DNA of 64,000 nucleotides. Origin: Marinobacter persicus. GTDB taxonomy: Bacteria; Pseudomonadota; Gammaproteobacteria; Pseudomonadales; Oleiphilaceae. Where the stretch lies: contig NZ_FOSC01000010.1 of the NCBI RefSeq assembly GCF_900114155.1, forward strand, positions 104,462 through 168,461. The letters run 5' to 3'. Under the pieces are notes generated by a model that was given only the letters and a program-made list of their open reading frames with translations, had not been told where the DNA came from and did not search any database. Shown in pieces: positions 7,708-15,662 of the stretch. Numbering within the stretch: the stretch's first letter is position 1; each line of letters opens with the position of its first letter. The position numbers were made by a program, and so were the translations under genes.

Positions 7708-9290
7708 ACTGCTGCATCCCCGTTAACTGCTTCTGCCTGCTGAACAACTTCCCGAATGGAGGCTGCGATCCGGTCAAAGTCTTTGTGGAGCTTACTCCGC
7801 TCCTTTCCTCCCTCAGCCTTGCTCCAGCGGGTCAGTTCTGACTCCACGTAATCCAAGGACTTTCGGTGATCTGCCTCTTTCCAGGCCAAAAAATGGGGGC
7901 AGCCGTTGTAACAGGCCCAGAAGGGATGCTTGGTGCAAGTCCCTTGCTTGCCACAGCCACCAACGACGGCAGGCACTGGGGCATCATTTGCAGGTGGCTC
8001 ATGGAGGTTAACTGTGGGGATGGCGATGGCCTTCTTTCCAATATCATCGGTGATTGTCCCCTTGAAGAAGTAGGCTTCGCTCAGAATGGCGAAAACTTCA
8101 CCGACGCCGCGATCTGTTGCTCTTTCGAGCGCTGGCATCAGGTCCGATCCCACGGCCTGAATATAGGCATCGCAGGTAAATGGTGAGTCATGCTCCAGAA
8201 TTTCCTGAATTTGCTCCCTTGCTATCCCCTGGAGAGCCATAGCTGTGCCGCCCGTGTGGCGGATGCGGTAGGGCGTGAGGTTGATGACCTGACCTGTACG
8301 AGGGCTGATCAGCTCCTCGTTTCTTACCAGATTCTGGAGGCAGGTTTTACCGGACTGGGCATCTACCTGTCCGAACTGAACCCATCGGGGAGTTCCCTGG
8401 CGTCCGGGCAAAACCGCAAGCCGATTGACTTGCTCTTGAAGGGTCCGGATTTCTGGAATCTGGGAATATTCCTGTATGGCTTGTCCAAGTGACTCAGTGA
8501 TTTGCCATACGCCAGGCCTCTCACCGGTTTGAGCCTTTGCTTTCGGTATACGCAGGAAATACTCGTCAGGCCCGTCGGAGGAGGGGACAACCCAAAGTGC
8601 ATCCTTCGGCATTGACCAAATCTGGGAAGGTCTTTTGAGGGTTTCGGTCATGATTCGACCGAAAATTTTAGAGGCAATGACGTGGGGATGTTCATTGAGG
8701 TCCCAATGCTCAAGAAAGCCCCGGACTATTTCCCATTCAGCAGCGGTGAATGCACCTTTTTCTGGATTCCATTGTACTACATCTCGCAGTTGTACGACGT
8801 CGTTCCGCGCTCTCCAGTCCTTAATCTCTCGGGCCAGTCCGTAATCTGCTCCTGCAATGTTCTTCTCTGCACACTCCATGTAGATGGATCGAATTAGGCT
8901 TCTATCGAAACTGGTGAGAACGCTCCAGATCTCAAGAAACGAGGACGTGTCCAATAGGGCAAAGTCGTCCCCGAGAACTAGGCCGATATCCTCTGAAATC
9001 CGGAAAAATTTCCTGAGAGAAATTTCACACCTTGACAAATAGGAGGGTGAATTCGTGCGAAGGCGGTCTTTCAGAACGTCTTGGAGCGAAGATATGAGCT
9101 TCGGCGAAGCATCAATCTTACTCCAATCACAAATATGCTGATTGCCACTATAGGTGGCACTCCATGAGTCGCTGGAAACATCGATCCAAACTGGGTCCTC
9201 GGGATTAAACTCACACCGAACAAAAACGCGTCCATCTGGGTGCCTAAACAGCCCCGTTTCAAAATCTTCCGTCAGTTCAGAGCGTTCCAT
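7704..9290 (-). CDS. Tyrosine recombinase/integrase, divergent box II (second of trio)
   Basis: A 528-residue recombinase. R220 in TLKRPSQIW corresponds to the first catalytic arginine, R344 lies in YRIRHTGGTAM, H367 in ILEHDSP and the nucleophile is Y376 in CDAYIQA. The usual box II histidine (HxxR) is replaced by tyrosine at 341, as seen in some Tn554 TnpB and RIT-like enzymes. The last 70 residues hold CGKQGTC, WACYNGCPH and further His, a probable zinc site. The ATG at 9290 has a GGTGG sequence upstream; the longer frame would start with TTG at 9311. It overlaps the first recombinase gene by 19 bases, so the two are translationally linked. Confidence 0.82.
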   Translation of the reverse strand: MERSELTEDFETGLFRHPDGRVFVRCEFNPEDPVWIDVSSDSWSATYSGNQHICDWSKIDASPKLISSLQDVLKDRLRTNSPSYLSRCEISLRKFFRISEDIGLVLGDDFALLDTSSFLEIWSVLTSFDRSLIRSIYMECAEKNIAGADYGLAREIKDWRARNDVVQLRDVVQWNPEKGAFTAAEWEIVRGFLEHWDLNEHPHVIASKIFGRIMTETLKRPSQIWSMPKDALWVVPSSDGPDEYFLRIPKAKAQTGERPGVWQITESLGQAIQEYSQIPEIRTLQEQVNRLAVLPGRQGTPRWVQFGQVDAQSGKTCLQNLVRNEELISPRTGQVINLTPYRIRHTGGTAMALQGIAREQIQEILEHDSPFTCDAYIQAVGSDLMPALERATDRGVGEVFAILSEAYFFKGTITDDIGKKAIAIPTVNLHEPPANDAPVPAVVGGCGKQGTCTKHPFWACYNGCPHFLAWKEADHRKSLDYVESELTRWSKAEGGKERSKLHKDFDRIAASIREVVQQAEAVNGDAAV

Positions 9291-10444
9291 ACGTTTCCAC
9301 CGTGTTGCCAAATTTTCAAAGGAGTCTTGGCGCGCTCACGCCGTGCTCTTCGACTGTAAATGTCCAAACTGTCCGGGGACTCCCATCCACCCCAGACGAT
9401 CAGATCCGCCATTCTTATCTTTTTCTCTTCGCGGTCTTGTATCTCAGCTGCTGCGGCATAAGCACGGTTAAAAAAAGCATGGCGAGCCAAATGCCAGTGG
9501 AAGTCCACTCCGGTTCCTTGTTTGATTTTTTGAGCGATTTTGCTGGCCATCTTTTGGGATAGTGGGTTGCCGCTCCGAGCAGTGATCAGGAATCTGTGTG
9601 GTAGATTAAAACGTTTCTTTTTCTTTCCCTTATGAATTACCGGAACGTATCGGTTCGTGGATACGTATTCGTTCACCAAATTGGGAAACCGTGAATTATC
9701 CAAGAGGATTCCCAAGTCTCTGGAAAGTGTCTTTGGGCGAGGGGGATCGCGGCGAGGATCAAAGTAATTCAGGTCTCTTTCCTCAATGCGCATAACCCGG
9801 AAATAAGGGGTACTACGAGTTGGGCAATCTTCGACCCGAAGTGCCAAGATTTCACCAATTCGTAAGCCAAACTCGATGGCTATTCGCCATATCAAATAGT
9901 CTCTGGTGGCAATGTCCCAACCAACTAAACCACTTCTGTTTTCAGGACGAAGGAAGCTCTCGATCTTCATGATTTCTTCGTCAGAAAGGTCCTCCGCAAC
10001 GGATTCCTTTCGGATCTTTACGTTAAGTTCCTTCCAGATCCGCTTTTGGGCGCTAAGCAAGATCTCAAGATCGATGACACGCTTATGCTTGGTCTCTGAC
10101 TCAGGTCGTGCAAACTGAGAAATAAACCAACGGCAGATTACAGAGCAACCCATGAGTGTGCTATTGAGTGTTTTGCGCTTGGTGTAGGGAAGCACGCCGT
10201 TATCCTGCATCCATCGTTTACGAAGCCACGCAGCGAAGGATCGGGCTTGAGGCTGTGTGAACCCCTCCCCCGATAGCAATTGGCGGTCCAGATCAACACC
10301 AACATCGTTTGCCCAGGTATACAAATGAACCAAGCGATCCAGGGCTTGTCGGCGTGTTTTGTGTGAATCGTGCTTATGGATTAGGTGGCACTCGTAAAGA
10401 GACGCGGCCTCAACCGGTGTCTCCTTCTTACGATCCACGATCAT
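9272..10444 (-). CDS. Tyrosine recombinase/integrase (first of trio)
   Basis: A 390-residue tyrosine recombinase with a SAM-like N-terminal DNA-binding half and a C-terminal catalytic domain. R195 in FGLRIGEILAL, H318 and R321 in WHLARHAF, a Trp-rich WGGWESP segment at 351-357 in place of the second histidine, and Y363 in LDIYSRRA form a complete active site. It is the promoter-proximal gene of the island block and is TnpA-like in size and position. The start at 10444 has only a weak ribosome binding site. There is no tRNA gene next to it, so the target site cannot be inferred from position. Confidence 0.85.
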   Translation of the reverse strand: MIVDRKKETPVEAASLYECHLIHKHDSHKTRRQALDRLVHLYTWANDVGVDLDRQLLSGEGFTQPQARSFAAWLRKRWMQDNGVLPYTKRKTLNSTLMGCSVICRWFISQFARPESETKHKRVIDLEILLSAQKRIWKELNVKIRKESVAEDLSDEEIMKIESFLRPENRSGLVGWDIATRDYLIWRIAIEFGLRIGEILALRVEDCPTRSTPYFRVMRIEERDLNYFDPRRDPPRPKTLSRDLGILLDNSRFPNLVNEYVSTNRYVPVIHKGKKKKRFNLPHRFLITARSGNPLSQKMASKIAQKIKQGTGVDFHWHLARHAFFNRAYAAAAEIQDREEKKIRMADLIVWGGWESPDSLDIYSRRARRERAKTPLKIWQHGGNVWNALN

Positions 10445-10670
10445 AAACCGTATCTCGCCAGATTCGCTGTGCGTAAACTGAACAATCTTATATGGCGATT
10501 TTTGGTGCTGGACAGATTGGATACTTAATCCCCCAAATTGGATAAATTAAAACCTAAAGGCCATTTAATACAATGGCTTGAGGAGGAATTGTTTATATAT
10601 CCATTAGTATAGGGCGTTTAATCTGATTGGCAAGAGAAGTTGTCGAGTTTTGATAGATGAAGATATTCAT
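10445..10670. promoter_or_regulatory. AT-rich region upstream of the recombinase operon
   Basis: A 226-base AT-rich stretch without a gene, between the first recombinase and the nrdJ terminator. It should hold the operon promoter and the right end of the element. Two direct copies of ATTGGATA (10516-10523 and 10537-10544) are spaced by 21 bases, two helical turns, which suits a dimeric regulator or recombinase. CATTAGTAT at 10602-10610 matches a copy at 2269-2277. A possible minus-strand -10 (TATAAG) lies near 10490, but I see no convincing -35. Confidence 0.35.
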
Positions 10671-10702
10671 AAAAAAACCCCCAGAGCGGTAGGCTCTGAG
10701 GG
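10671..10702 (-). terminator. Rho-independent terminator of nrdJb
   Basis: On the minus strand a ten-base stem with one mismatch (10693-10702 with 10678-10687) and a five-base loop is followed by seven T residues at 10671-10677. It lies 49 bases past the nrdJb stop and probably marks where the core genome resumes. Confidence 0.8.
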
Positions 10703-10750
10703 TTATAGCATGCAAAATCTTAACTATTCATAAGTAACCACTTCTAAGGG

Positions 10751-11449
10751 CTACTGACACTTGCTGTCACCACAGGCCAGGCAGGTGGCGCAGCCGTCCA
10801 TCACAATCACCGCCTTGGTGCTGCATTTGCCGCACATGGTGGCGTTGGGCGGGTAATCGGCGCCCGTGTCGTCATTGGTGGCTGAGCTCTGGCTGGCTTC
10901 GAACTCGGCGCGCTTTTCGGCGAGGATGCGCTTGGTGGTCTCACTCATTTCCTCGCTTTCCAGCAGGCCGATGGCCTTCAGGTGCTTCTCGATCACGGCG
11001 CCGATCTCGGCCACCAGCGAGGGCATGAACACACCGCCTTTCTTGAAATAGCCGCCGTTGGGGTCGTAGACACTGCGCAACTCTTCCACCAGGAAGGTCA
11101 CATCGCCACCCTTGCGGAACACCGCCGAGATAACCCGGGTAAGGGCGATGACCCACTGGAAATGCTCCATCGATTTGGAGTTGATGAAGATCTCGTAGGG
11201 CTGCCGGCTTTCGTGGTCTGTGTCCTCGTTCAGCAGGATGTCGTTGATGGTGATGTACATCGCATGCTCGGCCACCGGCGGCTTGATCTTGTAGGTGGTG
11301 CCCAGCAGGAAATCCGGCCGTTCGATGTTCTCGTTCATTTCCACCGGCTTGGTTTCTGCGTGCACCGGCGCTTGCTTTTCGGTCGGGGTTTCGTCTTCGG
11401 CTTTCTTTACGCGGTAGCCGACGATTTTATTGCTGATTTTTACTGTCAT
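10751..11449 (-). CDS. nrdJb: Class II ribonucleotide reductase, NrdJb subunit
   Basis: A 232-residue protein matching the small partner of the split adenosylcobalamin-dependent ribonucleotide reductase known from Pseudomonas aeruginosa. It carries the conserved block around HFQWVIALTRVISAVFRKGGDV and a C-terminal Cys-rich tail (MCGKCSTKA, CATCLACGDSKC) that in class II enzymes regenerates the active-site disulfide and may bind zinc. It starts 29 bases after nrdJa with an AGGA site, so the two are cotranscribed. Together they make deoxynucleotides without needing oxygen but require vitamin B12. Confidence 0.9.
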   Translation of the reverse strand: MTVKISNKIVGYRVKKAEDETPTEKQAPVHAETKPVEMNENIERPDFLLGTTYKIKPPVAEHAMYITINDILLNEDTDHESRQPYEIFINSKSMEHFQWVIALTRVISAVFRKGGDVTFLVEELRSVYDPNGGYFKKGGVFMPSLVAEIGAVIEKHLKAIGLLESEEMSETTKRILAEKRAEFEASQSSATNDDTGADYPPNATMCGKCSTKAVIVMDGCATCLACGDSKCQ

Positions 11450-11478
11450 GGTTGTATTCCTGTCTGTCGGTTCCCGGA

Positions 11479-13617
11479 TCAGTACTTGCCGTAGGTGCCT
11501 TCTTTGAGGGCATCGAACAGGTTGGCGGCGTTGTGGATTTCGCCGTCGTACTCCACCTCTTCGTTGCCCCGCAGGGTCACTTTGCTGCCATCATCCAGCG
11601 TGAACTCGTACAGTGTGTTTTCAAGGTCTTTCTCTTTGACCAGTACGCCCTGGAAGGCTTCCGGGTTGAAGCGGAAGGTGGTGCAGCCCTTCAGGCCCTT
11701 ATCGTACGCATACAGGTATATGCCTTTGAAGTCCGGATACGGGAATTCGGTTGGCACATTGGCGGTCTTGGAGATGGACGAATCCACCCACTTCTGCGCC
11801 GCAGCCTGGATGTCCACGTGCTGTGCCGGGCTGACGTCGTCGGTGGTGGTGAAATAGTCCGGCAGTTTCTTGTCTTCGTCCTCGGAGAACGGCATGGCGG
11901 CCGGGTTGACCAGGTGACGGTAGGCCAGCAGCTCGAAGCTGAACACGTCCACTTTTTCCTTGGTCTTGCGGCCTTCGCGGATGATGTTGCGCGCGTAGTG
12001 GTGCGAGAAGCTCGGCTCAATGCCGTTACTGGCGTTGTTGGCCAGTGACAGGCTGATGGTGCCGGTGGGCGCGATGGAGGTGTGGTGGGTGAAACGGCCA
12101 CCTTTCTCGATCAGTTGCTCAACCAGTTCCGGCTCCACGGCGGCAATCTGCTGCATGTAACGGCTGTATTTGGCGTGCAGCACCTTGCCTTTAAGCTTGT
12201 CGCCGACGTTATAGCCATCTTTGGCCAGCTGCGGGCATTTGTTCAGCATTTTCGGGGTGATTTCGAAGTCGTCTTCCATGATCGGTGCCGGCCCTTTTTC
12301 CGCGGCCAAAGCCAGGGACTGGCGCCAGCCTTCCACGGCCATTTCACGCACCACTTCCTCGGTGAATTTCACCGATTCGTCAGAACCGTAAGGCATGCGC
12401 AGCATGGCCAGGGTGGAGCCCAGGCCCAGAATGCCCATGCCATGACGGCGCTTGTAGGTGATTTCGTGGCGCTGTTCCGGCAGCGGCAGGCCGTTGATTT
12501 CCACCACGTTGTCCAGCATGCGGGTGAAGATGCCGACTACCTGGCGGTATTTCTCGTAGTTGAAGCTGGCTTTCTCGGTGAACGGGTATTCCACGAACTT
12601 GGTCAGGTTGACCGAGCCCAGCAGACAGCTGCCATACGGGGGCAGGGGCTGTTCGCCACAGGGGTTGGTGGCGCGAATGTCTTCGCAGAACCAGTTGTTG
12701 TTCATCTGGTTGACCTTGTCGATCAGGATGAAACCGGGTTCTGCGTAGTCATAGGTGCTGGTCATGATGGTGTCCCAGATGAACTGGGCTTTCACCGTCT
12801 TGTAGATACGACAGGCCACTTTGCCCTCGTCGTTGACCACGTAACCGTCCTGCACCGGGAAATCGCGGTAGACAAACTGGCTTTCGTCATCGAGCTTCAG
12901 GCCTTCGTCTTCCACTTCTTTCTGGGTGACAGGGAAAGACAGGTGCCAGTCGTCGCCGTTTTTCACCGCTTCAATGAAGTCTTCGGTGATCAGCAGTGAC
13001 AGGTTGAACTGGCGCAGGCGACCGTCTTCACGCTTGGCCTGGATGAACTCGATCACGTCCGGGTGGTGAACGTCGAAGGTGGCCATCTGCGCGCCACGGC
13101 GACCGCCGGCTGAAGAGACGGTGAAACACATGCGGTCGAAGATGTCCATGAACGACAGCGGGCCGGAGGTGGTGGCGCCGGCACCGGCCACGTAGGCGCC
13201 CCGTGGGCGCAGGGTGGAGAATTCATAGCCAATACCGCAGCCGGCCTTGAGGGTGAGGCCGGCTTCGTGGTTTTTCTCCAGGATATCGTCCATGGAATCG
13301 CGAACAATGCCGGAGACGGTGCAGTTGATGGTGGACGTGGCCGGCTTATGGGCTTCAGCGCCGGCGTTGGAGGTGATGCGGCCGGCCGGAATGGCTCCGT
13401 TTTGCAGCGCCCAGATGAAGTTCTTCATGTGCTTGGCGCGCACGGATTTGTTTTCAACCTCGGCCAGGGCCTTGGCAACCCGCTCGTAAGTCGCGTGAAT
13501 GTTCTTGTCGACAGGCTCGCCCGTTTTGGTTTTCAGCTGATACTTGCTGTTCCAGATATCGAGCGATGCTTCCTGCATGGGAATCGTTGAGATCACTGGC
13601 TCTGCCTTTGCGTTCAT
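11479..13617 (-). CDS. nrdJa: Adenosylcobalamin-dependent ribonucleotide reductase, NrdJa subunit
   Basis: A 712-residue catalytic subunit that reduces ribonucleotides via an adenosylcobalamin radical. Visible family blocks include GAIPAGRITSNAGA, STINCTVSG (one of the redox cysteines), KAGCGIGYEFS, SSAGGRRGAQMA, the NPCGEQPLPPYGSCLLGS active-site segment and the APTGTISL loop. I placed the start at the ATG at 13617 because GAGGGTGG lies just upstream; the longer frame adds 18 residues with no homology character. Upstream is a sigma-70 promoter overlapped by a possible NrdR box. No cobalamin riboswitch is seen in the short leader. Confidence 0.93.
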   Translation of the reverse strand: MNAKAEPVISTIPMQEASLDIWNSKYQLKTKTGEPVDKNIHATYERVAKALAEVENKSVRAKHMKNFIWALQNGAIPAGRITSNAGAEAHKPATSTINCTVSGIVRDSMDDILEKNHEAGLTLKAGCGIGYEFSTLRPRGAYVAGAGATTSGPLSFMDIFDRMCFTVSSAGGRRGAQMATFDVHHPDVIEFIQAKREDGRLRQFNLSLLITEDFIEAVKNGDDWHLSFPVTQKEVEDEGLKLDDESQFVYRDFPVQDGYVVNDEGKVACRIYKTVKAQFIWDTIMTSTYDYAEPGFILIDKVNQMNNNWFCEDIRATNPCGEQPLPPYGSCLLGSVNLTKFVEYPFTEKASFNYEKYRQVVGIFTRMLDNVVEINGLPLPEQRHEITYKRRHGMGILGLGSTLAMLRMPYGSDESVKFTEEVVREMAVEGWRQSLALAAEKGPAPIMEDDFEITPKMLNKCPQLAKDGYNVGDKLKGKVLHAKYSRYMQQIAAVEPELVEQLIEKGGRFTHHTSIAPTGTISLSLANNASNGIEPSFSHHYARNIIREGRKTKEKVDVFSFELLAYRHLVNPAAMPFSEDEDKKLPDYFTTTDDVSPAQHVDIQAAAQKWVDSSISKTANVPTEFPYPDFKGIYLYAYDKGLKGCTTFRFNPEAFQGVLVKEKDLENTLYEFTLDDGSKVTLRGNEEVEYDGEIHNAANLFDALKEGTYGKY

Positions 13618-13688
13618 TTCCACCCTCGGTTTTCGGTCTGTCTGTTGTGGGCCCGGGCTTGCGTCAAGCAACGGGTTTATGTTTGGCG

Positions 13689-13744
13689 ACCCTATATGTG
13701 GGTTTAATTTGAGGGAAGTATAACAGGATATTGTGTTCTGTGAA
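13689..13744 (-). promoter_or_regulatory. nrdJ promoter with candidate NrdR boxes
   Basis: Reading toward nrdJa, a -35 TTCACA (13739-13744) is separated by 16 bases from a -10 TATACT (13717-13722). The spacer holds a partial palindrome AACACAATATCCTGTT, close to the NrdR box pattern. A second ATAT-centred palindrome, ACCCACATATAGGGT, lies at 13689-13703. NrdR boxes usually come in pairs about three helical turns apart; here the centres are about 33 bases apart, slightly more than typical, so the operator call is tentative while the promoter is good. Confidence 0.5.
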
Positions 13745-13831
13745 TAAGGAAGGAACTATTGCCTGTGCCTTGCAGGCAAGGAAATTCAATGGCAAAAGGC
13801 TTGAATTGGCTGGAAGCCAGAGAAATCAGGC

Positions 13832-13872
13832 GTTTGCCGGAACCGGCATCAATACGGTCGGTTCCGGCAAAC
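13832..13872. terminator. Strong hairpin downstream of the ABC transporter operon
   Basis: A perfect 14-base stem (13832-13845 with 13859-13872) and a 13-base loop lie just after the stop of the minus-strand ATPase gene. There is no clear T tract in that direction, so it may be a transcript-end stabiliser instead of an intrinsic terminator. Confidence 0.45.
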
Positions 13873-13885
13873 AGAGAGAGGAAGG

Positions 13886-14680
13886 TTAACCCAGTAGCAG
13901 GCTGTCGTCGTCGACCTGCAGGCCGCGCTGCTTTTCGAACAGGCCCAGCAGATCCTTTACTTCCAGGCCATCCCTTTCCTTGCCGGCGATGTCGAATACC
14001 ACTTGTCCCTGGTGGAGCATGACCGTGCGGTTACCCACTTCCAGAGCCTGTTTCATGCTGTGGGTGACCATCAGCGCAGTCAATTGCTGGGTGGCGATGA
14101 TGTGTTCCGTCAGTTCCAGCACGAAGCGGGCGGTCTTGGGATCCAGTGCCGCGGTGTGTTCGTCCAGCAGCAGAATGCTGGACGGTGTCAGGCTGGCCAT
14201 CAACAGGCTCACCGCCTGGCGCTGGCCACCGGACAGCAGGCCCATCTTGTCGCCCAGCCGGTTCTCCAGGCCAAGGTTCAGTGATGACAGGCTGTCGCTG
14301 AACTGCTTCATGTACTGTTTTTTTACGGCCGAGGTGAGGCCGCGGCGTTGTCCGCGTTTGATGGCCAGTGCCAGGTTTTCCTCAATGGACAGGTTTTCAC
14401 AGGTGCCGGCCAATGGGTCCTGGAACACCCGGGCCACGCGGTTGGCGCGTTTGTGGGTGGGCAGGCGGGTAACATCCTGGTTGTCGACAACAATCTTGCC
14501 GCTGTCGACCATGACCTCGCCGGCCAGGGCGTTGAGAAACGTGGATTTGCCAGCACCGTTGCTGCCAATCACGGTGACGAATTCACCCTGGTTCACGGTC
14601 AGGCTCATGCCCCGCAAGGCCGGGTTTTCCAGCGGCGTTCCCTTGCCAAAGGTCAGTTTCAGATCGGTTGCGCTGATCAT
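13886..14680 (-). CDS. ABC transporter ATP-binding protein (TrpXYZ-type uptake system)
   Basis: A 264-residue ABC ATPase with Walker A GSNGAGKST near residue 39, Q-loop region VFQDPLAGT, signature LSGGQRQAV, Walker B ILLLDEHTAALDP and switch MVTHSMKQAL. It follows a membrane permease by nine bases and a PF04392-type binding protein, so it should power uptake by that system. Transporters of this layout have been linked to tryptophan or other amino acid uptake in Firmicutes; the substrate here is unknown. The Asp-Glu-His in Walker B keeps the catalytic glutamate. Confidence 0.85.
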   Translation of the reverse strand: MISATDLKLTFGKGTPLENPALRGMSLTVNQGEFVTVIGSNGAGKSTFLNALAGEVMVDSGKIVVDNQDVTRLPTHKRANRVARVFQDPLAGTCENLSIEENLALAIKRGQRRGLTSAVKKQYMKQFSDSLSSLNLGLENRLGDKMGLLSGGQRQAVSLLMASLTPSSILLLDEHTAALDPKTARFVLELTEHIIATQQLTALMVTHSMKQALEVGNRTVMLHQGQVVFDIAGKERDGLEVKDLLGLFEKQRGLQVDDDSLLLG

Positions 14681-14689
14681 GTCGGCTCC

Positions 14690-15592
14690 TCAGGCTTGCT
14701 TGCGGGAAAAACGGTGGGTGAGCTTGGTACGGACACCGGGCAACACGATGGCCAGGGTTACCAGCACGGCGGTAATCAGGTTCAGGTCCTGTGCCTGCAG
14801 GCCGAGTGCATCGGCGTTCAGGGCAAAGGCAATGGCCAGACGGTAGACGATGGCACCGATGATGCAGGCAAACAGTGCCCGCACCACGGTGGAGGGTGTC
14901 AGTACCGCTTCACCACCAATCAGTGAGGCCAGGCCGATCACAATCACGCCAACACCCATGGTGACGTCTGCCGCACCCTGGCTCTGGGCAAACAGTGCGC
15001 CGGCCAGGCCGACCAGGCCATTGGAGAGGGCCACGCCGAGCACGATCATGGCGCCGGTGGCAATGCCCTGGGCACGGGCCATGCGTGGGTTGGCGCCGGT
15101 GGCGCGCATGGCCAGGCCGGTTTCGGACTTCATGAAGCGCCAGAGCAGTACCAGAACCACCAGCGCCACGATCACGAACAACAGCACTGGTACCTGGTGA
15201 AATTCCAGGCCCAGTTCGTACCAGGGGGTCAGTACGGTATCTTCGCCCAGCAGTGCCACATTGGGGCGACCCATGATGCGCAGGTTGACGGAATACAACG
15301 CGATCATGGTCAGAATTGAGGCCAGCAGGTTGAGAATGTTGAGTTTGACATTCAGCAGGGCGGTGACCGCGCCGGCGGCCATGCCGGCGACAATGGCCAT
15401 GCCGGTGGCCAGCCAGGGGTTCCAGCCGGCCATGATCAGCATGGCGGCAACGGCCGCGCCGAGAGGGAAGCTGCCATCCACCGTCAGGTCGGGGAAGTCC
15501 AGTACACGAAAGGAGATGTAGATGCCGAAGGCAACCAGGCCGTAGATCAGGCCGGTTTCGAGTGCGCCGTAAAATGCGATTTCACTGAGCAT
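14690..15592 (-). CDS. ABC transporter permease (TrpXYZ-type uptake system)
   Basis: A 300-residue integral membrane protein with about eight to nine hydrophobic helices, starting with GLIYGLVAFGIYISFRVL, and a conserved DLTVDGSFPLG motif shared by branched-chain-like permeases of this family. A cytoplasmic loop with MRATGANPRMARAQGI near residue 160 is the likely contact to the ATPase. It lies between the binding-protein gene, from which it is separated by a terminator-like hairpin, and the ATPase. The transported solute cannot be told from sequence. Confidence 0.85.
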   Translation of the reverse strand: MLSEIAFYGALETGLIYGLVAFGIYISFRVLDFPDLTVDGSFPLGAAVAAMLIMAGWNPWLATGMAIVAGMAAGAVTALLNVKLNILNLLASILTMIALYSVNLRIMGRPNVALLGEDTVLTPWYELGLEFHQVPVLLFVIVALVVLVLLWRFMKSETGLAMRATGANPRMARAQGIATGAMIVLGVALSNGLVGLAGALFAQSQGAADVTMGVGVIVIGLASLIGGEAVLTPSTVVRALFACIIGAIVYRLAIAFALNADALGLQAQDLNLITAVLVTLAIVLPGVRTKLTHRFSRKQA

Positions 15593-15618
15593 GGGTATGG
15601 GTTCACCGTGAAAAGAAA

Positions 15619-15647
15619 ACGGGCGGGCCCTTTTGGGGTCCGCCCGT
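15619..15647 (-). terminator. Intra-operon terminator or attenuating hairpin
   Basis: A GC-rich stem (ACGGGCGG pairing with CCGCCCGT, with further inner pairs) and short loop followed on the minus strand by TTTTCTTTT. It lies between the binding-protein gene and the permease gene, so it may lower expression of the membrane components relative to the binding protein. Confidence 0.65.
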
Positions 15648-15662
15648 GTTGGTCAGGCGTTA

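Noticed and set aside
5527..10444. Calling the recombinases GmtY/GmtZ or RIT proteins
   Set aside because: Organisation is suggestive, but sizes and the helicase partner do not fit either scheme as I remember it, and no search was possible.
11452..12999. Long plus-strand open frames opposite nrdJa
   Set aside because: They are antisense shadows of a highly conserved gene with strong codon bias; the peptides are rich in His, Val and Gln and lack known motifs or ribosome sites.
13618..13690. Cobalamin riboswitch upstream of nrdJa
   Set aside because: The leader is short and contains no B12-box-like sequence or long structured aptamer.
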